Source: CAYLLD01 sp964425135 (GTDB lineage Bacteria > Pseudomonadota > Alphaproteobacteria > Rhodobacterales > Rhodobacteraceae). From it: a DNA stretch of 8,412 nt. The stretch lies in the NCBI GenBank assembly GCA_964425135.1, contig CAYRKW010000096.1, positions 1 through 8,412 of the forward strand, in the 5' to 3' direction. The position numbers were made by a program, and so were the translations under genes. Positions 5,212 through 8,412 of this stretch are shown here, in pieces (position 1 is the stretch's first letter; every line of letters starts with the position of its first letter). The notes under the pieces were generated by a model. It saw only the letters and a list, made by a program, of their open reading frames with translations, made no database searches and was not told the DNA's origin.

Positions 5212-7023
5212 ATGCCCATGCCACGACTGAAACAGGTGTATCCGATACTTATTGCCGCTCTTATTGCACTGCCGCAAAGCACGGGCGCTGAGCCCTCGCA
5301 TGGCATTGCTATGTATGGGGAGCCTGACCTACCACAGGATTTTGTATCTCTACCCTATGCCAATCCGGATGCGCCCAAGGGCGGGCGGATTGTCTCCGGC
5401 GAGGCGGGCGGGTTTGATTCGCTCAACCCGCACATCCGAAAAGGGCGCGTTCCATGGCAGCTCAGATTTTTGGCATATGAAAGCCTGATGGGGCGCAGTT
5501 ATGACGAACCGTTCTCGCTTTACGGTGTTTTGGCCGAATCAATCGAAGTGGGGCCGAACCGGGAATGGGTGGAATTTACATTGCGCGAAGAGGCAAGGTT
5601 CTCGGATGGCACGCCGGTAACGGTTGAGGATGTTTTGTGGTCCTATGAGACATTGGGAACGGTCGGGCATCCACGCTATCACGGCACTTGGGCCAAGGTA
5701 GAGACGGCGGAGGCGACCGGGCCACGATCTGTGCGGTTCACGTTCAATGTCGAGGATCAGGAATTGGCGCTGATCATGGGGCTGCGGCCTATCCTCAAAA
5801 AGACGCAGTGGGACGGGAAGGATTTTGCGCAAAGCGGTCTTGATACAATCCCGATTTCAAGCGCGCCTTATGTGATTGATAGTTTTGAGGCAGACCGTTT
5901 CGTCTCGCTCAAGCGCAACCCAGATTATTGGGGCAAAGATGTGCCGTTTCGGCGCGGGACCAATAATTTCGATGAAATCCGCATGGAGTTTTTCAAGGAC
6001 GGTACCGCGCAGTTTGAGGCGTTCAAGGCGGGTGAGTTGGACACCTCACGGGAGACGGAAGCGGCGAAATGGGCACAACAGTACGACTTCCCGGCGGTGG
6101 AGCGCGGGGATGTGGTCAAGTCGATCATCCCGCATCAGCGCCCCTCTGGCATCACGGGGTATGTGTTCAACTCGCGCCGTGCGCCGTTCGATGACTGGCG
6201 GGTGCGCGATGCGCTTTTGCATGCGTTCAACTTCGAATTCATCAACACCACGTTGAATGGTGAAGCGCAGCCGCGGATTACGTCCTATTTCTCCAACTCG
6301 GTTCTGTCGATGAAGGATGGACCTGCGGAGGGTATGGTAGCGGAGATGTTGGCACCTTTTGCTGAGGATCTTCTGCCCGGCGCTATAGAGGGTTACACTT
6401 TGCCTGTATCGGACGGGTCGGAGCGGAACAGGGCGAATCTGGCGCGGGCTTTGGAGATACTTGAAGGTGCGGGCTGGACTGTTCAGGATGGCGTCATGCG
6501 CAACGGTGCGGGTGAGGCGCTGGGGTTCGAGATATTGTTGAGCAATAAATCGGCCCGCGATAAGCAAATCATCGATATCTATGTCGAAAGCCTGAAACGT
6601 ATCGGGATTGTTGCCTCGGTTGTGCGGGTTGATAGCGCGCAATTCAAAGAGCGTGAGACGGAATATGATTTCGATATGACGTATTATCGACGCGGTTTGT
6701 CGCTCTCGCCGGGCAACGAGCAGCTTCTCTATTGGGGCAGCGACGGGGTCGAAAACCCGGGCACGCGCAACTTTATGGGGATGAATTCACCTGCGGCTGA
6801 GGCGATGATTGCGAAGATGGTCAACGCGGCCTCGCAGGACGAATATCGTGCAGCCGTACGGGCGCTGGACCGCGTGCTGATCTCGGGACGCTACGTCATT
6901 CCGATCTGGCACGATCCGCTCTCGCGTCTGGCGCATAAGAAAGAGCTGCGTTTTTCCGAGCGCCTGCCGATGTACGGCGATTGGATCGGTTTTTTGCCGG
7001 ATGTCTGGTGGTATGAGGAGTGA
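5212..7023 (+). CDS. YejA-like periplasmic peptide-binding protein of an ABC importer (SBP family 5)
   Basis: Periplasmic solute-binding protein of the oligopeptide/dipeptide family, closest in character to YejA, which delivers peptides (including microcin C in E. coli) to the YejBEF importer. The 603 residues match the length of YejA. A signal peptide is clear: basic start MPMPRLKQ, hydrophobic core 9-20, likely cleavage after STGA (26). Family marks are NPDAPKGG (51-58), FDSLNP (68-73), the family-5 signature FSDGTPVTVEDVLWSYE (130-146) and a FNSRRAPFDDWRVRDAL segment (about 330-350). There is no lipobox, so it is soluble rather than a lipoprotein. I prefer the ATG at 5212, with AGGGGG six bases upstream; the in-frame ATG at 5173 also has GAAGG upstream but adds a 13-residue polar front to the signal peptide. 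No permease or ATPase gene follows: the next gene converges after 15 bp. It must use components encoded elsewhere. Confidence 0.92.
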   Translation: MPMPRLKQVYPILIAALIALPQSTGAEPSHGIAMYGEPDLPQDFVSLPYANPDAPKGGRIVSGEAGGFDSLNPHIRKGRVPWQLRFLAYESLMGRSYDEPFSLYGVLAESIEVGPNREWVEFTLREEARFSDGTPVTVEDVLWSYETLGTVGHPRYHGTWAKVETAEATGPRSVRFTFNVEDQELALIMGLRPILKKTQWDGKDFAQSGLDTIPISSAPYVIDSFEADRFVSLKRNPDYWGKDVPFRRGTNNFDEIRMEFFKDGTAQFEAFKAGELDTSRETEAAKWAQQYDFPAVERGDVVKSIIPHQRPSGITGYVFNSRRAPFDDWRVRDALLHAFNFEFINTTLNGEAQPRITSYFSNSVLSMKDGPAEGMVAEMLAPFAEDLLPGAIEGYTLPVSDGSERNRANLARALEILEGAGWTVQDGVMRNGAGEALGFEILLSNKSARDKQIIDIYVESLKRIGIVASVVRVDSAQFKERETEYDFDMTYYRRGLSLSPGNEQLLYWGSDGVENPGTRNFMGMNSPAAEAMIAKMVNAASQDEYRAAVRALDRVLISGRYVIPIWHDPLSRLAHKKELRFSERLPMYGDWIGFLPDVWWYEE

Positions 7024-7038
7024 GTAGGCATCGGCGCG

Positions 7039-7737
7039 TTAGCGTGATGTGCGAAATACCTGTGTGATCAGGCCGATCGCTGCAAGACTGGCCAGCGCTG
7101 CCAACAGCATATTTGTTGGGTAGTTCGCTGCCGCAATGCCGAGAAAGCCCCAGGCGGCGGCAGCGGCGTAAGGCCAATGGCGCTGTCTGAGGATAACGGC
7201 GAGCGCGAATGATGTGGCCGCCAGCAGGCTGATGATTGCGGCAGGGACTTCGGCTGTAATGCCGTAGCCTGCGAGCAAGAGGCCGATTGACACGAAAGAG
7301 GCCGCCGAGAGCCAGCCTGCGTAAAGCGCGACGGGCCACAGGGCGATCCATGGAGGCGTTGCGCTGCGCATTTTGTCGAGGGCGAAAAGAGCGCTGAGCA
7401 GCATAATCCAGATCAGGATCGTCGCCCATATCGGGGAGACGAGTGCAATTGGAAGCCACGCGGTGCCGACGATGAGCGAGATCAGAAGCGGGATGCGGCC
7501 TGCGTCCCATGCGGGATTGTGCTTGTGTCTGAGAAAGCCGAAAGCGGCGTGTGTGATGAGCGCAAGATAGATGAGGCCCCAGATCGCGAAAGCCCATCCG
7601 GCGGGCTGCACGGGTGGATTGCGCTGCGGGTTCGGGTAGCGTTCGGGATCAAACCCGCCGAACTCAGGCGACAGGAACGGCGCGATGGCGAAACTGAGGG
7701 ATGCCAGAAGGACCAGCAGGGGTTTGAGGGTGTTCAT
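7039..7737 (-). CDS. TspO/MBR-related multi-pass membrane protein
   Basis: A 232-residue inner-membrane protein with about seven to eight hydrophobic segments (roughly 5-22, 47-68, 80-100, 103-121, 128-155, 161-183, 188-205 and 208-226). The segment PPVQPAGWAFAIWGLIY (41-57) resembles the PPGWVF..VW..LY signature of TspO/MBR tryptophan-rich sensory proteins, and tryptophans are spread through the helices. Classical bacterial TspO has about 155-160 residues and five helices, so this is a longer relative; such proteins are usually annotated as tryptophan-rich sensory protein. In Rhodobacter, TspO affects oxygen-regulated photosynthesis gene expression and tetrapyrrole export, but that role cannot be assumed here. 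The ATG at 7737 has GGAG 7 bases upstream and is preferred over a TTG at 7758. It converges on the yejA-like gene with no clear terminator between them, and lies behind the ilvC terminator on the same strand, so it is probably transcribed alone. Confidence 0.8.
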   Translation of the reverse strand: MNTLKPLLVLLASLSFAIAPFLSPEFGGFDPERYPNPQRNPPVQPAGWAFAIWGLIYLALITHAAFGFLRHKHNPAWDAGRIPLLISLIVGTAWLPIALVSPIWATILIWIMLLSALFALDKMRSATPPWIALWPVALYAGWLSAASFVSIGLLLAGYGITAEVPAAIISLLAATSFALAVILRQRHWPYAAAAAWGFLGIAAANYPTNMLLAALASLAAIGLITQVFRTSR

Positions 7738-7835
7738 GTGCGCGCTCCGCTGTATCAACGATGAGATAGTGTGAATACCGCGCGTTCAAGAGCGGCTGGC
7801 TAACAACGCGGCGTATCGCGGACGGTTGCGCGCAC

Positions 7836-7864
7836 AAAAAAGGGGCGAGATGGCCCGCCCCTTT
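7836..7864 (-). terminator. Intrinsic terminator of ilvC
   Basis: AAAGGGGCG (7839-7847) and CGCCCCTTT (7856-7864) pair over 9 bp with an 8-base loop. On the minus strand the stem runs into six Ts (7841-7836). It begins 22 bases past the ilvC stop codon and separates ilvC from the membrane-protein gene further on. Confidence 0.85.
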
Positions 7865-7886
7865 GAAACATCTGATTTTTGAGCGA

Positions 7887-8412
7887 TCAGTTTTTCTCTT
7901 TATCGACCATTTTGCCTGCGGAGATCCAAGGCATCATGCCGCGCAATTTCTCGCCGACCTGTTCAATCTGGTGGGCGTCGTTGTTGCGGCGGATGGCTTT
8001 GAAGCTGGCTTGGCCGGACTGGCATTCCTGCATCCAGTCGCGCACGAAGCGGCCATCCTGGATGTCTTTGAGAACCGCTTTCATCCGGGCCTTTGTTTCA
8101 TCGTAAGGCAGGATGCGCGGGCCGGAGACGTATTCGCCGTATTCGGCGGTGTTCGAGATCGAGTAGTTCATGTTGGCGATGCCGCCTTCATAGATCAGAT
8201 CGACGATCAGTTTGACCTCGTGCAGACACTCGAAATAGGCCATCTCGGGCGCGTAGCCCGCTTCGACCAATGTCTCAAAGCCCATACGGATCAGCTCGAC
8301 AAGGCCGCCACACAAAACCGCTTGTTCGCCGAACAGATCGGTTTCGCATTCCTCGCGGAAGTTGGTCTCGATGATGCCGGAACGGCCGCCACCGATGGCC
8401 GAACAGTAGCTC
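7887..8412 (-). CDS. ilvC: Ketol-acid reductoisomerase (IlvC), C-terminal half; 5' end outside the window
   Basis: Second common step of valine, leucine and isoleucine synthesis: Mg2+-dependent rearrangement and NADPH reduction of acetolactate or acetohydroxybutyrate in the cytoplasm. The 174 residues present are the helical knotted domain that holds the metals and substrate. The metal and substrate ligands are all there: Asp25 and Glu29 in TDLFGE, Glu61 and Glu65 in YFECLHE, and Ser86 in SISNTAEYG. Their spacing equals Asp190, Glu194, Glu226, Glu230 and Ser251 of the Pseudomonas aeruginosa enzyme, so the full protein should be about 339 residues, a short (class I) KARI. The NADPH-binding Rossmann half lies beyond the right edge. 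The frame continues through the edge with SYCSAIGGGRSGIIETNF, so an internal ATG such as the one at 8315 is not the start. A strong terminator follows the gene. Confidence 0.97.
   Translation of the reverse strand, partial: SYCSAIGGGRSGIIETNFREECETDLFGEQAVLCGGLVELIRMGFETLVEAGYAPEMAYFECLHEVKLIVDLIYEGGIANMNYSISNTAEYGEYVSGPRILPYDETKARMKAVLKDIQDGRFVRDWMQECQSGQASFKAIRRNNDAHQIEQVGEKLRGMMPWISAGKMVDKEKN

Noticed and set aside
6046..6642. Minus-strand 198-residue open frame inside the yejA-like gene
   Set aside because: The plus-strand frame is continuous and family-like; the antisense translation is His/Arg-rich and has no recognisable domain.
6896..7597. Minus-strand 233-residue frame overlapping the TspO-like gene
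   Set aside because: It is out of frame with a clear multi-pass membrane protein on the same strand and is very Arg-rich, a typical shadow frame.
7763..7789. Possible promoter for the TspO-like gene (TTGAAC and TATCTC)
   Set aside because: The spacer is only 15 bases and the -10 match is poor, so it is not listed as a feature.
1..8412. Search for a CRISPR array, phage genes, transposase, toxin-antitoxin or defence cassette
   Set aside because: No regularly spaced direct repeats, integrase, transposase or defence-type domains were seen; nearly all coding space is explained by known metabolic, transport and translation genes.

Overview
The window looks like chromosomal DNA of an alphaproteobacterium, most likely a marine member of the Rhodobacterales (Roseobacter group). 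Three things point there: the wording of the EttA, NadD, BdhA and IlvC proteins, a VPLPA-type C-terminal sorting signal, and moderately high-GC genes separated by AT-richer regulatory spacers. The assignment comes from protein character read by eye, not from a search.

Layout from left to right. 1-1445 (-) is most of ettA, an ABC-F ribosome-associated ATPase, cut by the left edge. 1446-2097 holds the 3' remnant of a gene for an exported VPLPA/PEP-CTERM-type protein that has lost its start and signal peptide. 2192-2791 (+) is nadD (NAD synthesis). 2792-3095 has no gene; its right half is a cluster of three perfect hairpins that looks like a mosaic of dispersed palindromic repeats. 3096-4924 (-) is a two-gene operon, bdhA then a patatin-like lipase gene, joined by an ATGA stop/start overlap. 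The pair suggests turnover of 3-hydroxybutyrate/polyhydroxybutyrate or lipid. 4925-5211 is a busy divergent control region with a candidate minus-strand small RNA (promoter, stem-loop, strong terminator), a palindrome in front of bdhA and a possible promoter for the next gene. 5212-7023 (+) is a YejA-like periplasmic peptide-binding protein with no permease or ATPase genes beside it. 7039-7737 (-) is a multi-pass TspO/MBR-related membrane protein. 7836-7864 is a strong terminator for ilvC, whose 3' half (7887-8412, -) runs off the right edge.

Most genes are housekeeping or central metabolism: translation control, NAD synthesis, branched-chain amino acid synthesis, 3-hydroxybutyrate use and peptide uptake. 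I see no phage, transposase, CRISPR array, defence cassette or secondary-metabolite cluster. The least explained content lies between genes: the candidate small RNA or leader attenuator near 5027-5137, the hairpin cluster at 2966-3087, and the decayed sorting-signal gene. I found no convincing new multi-gene system.
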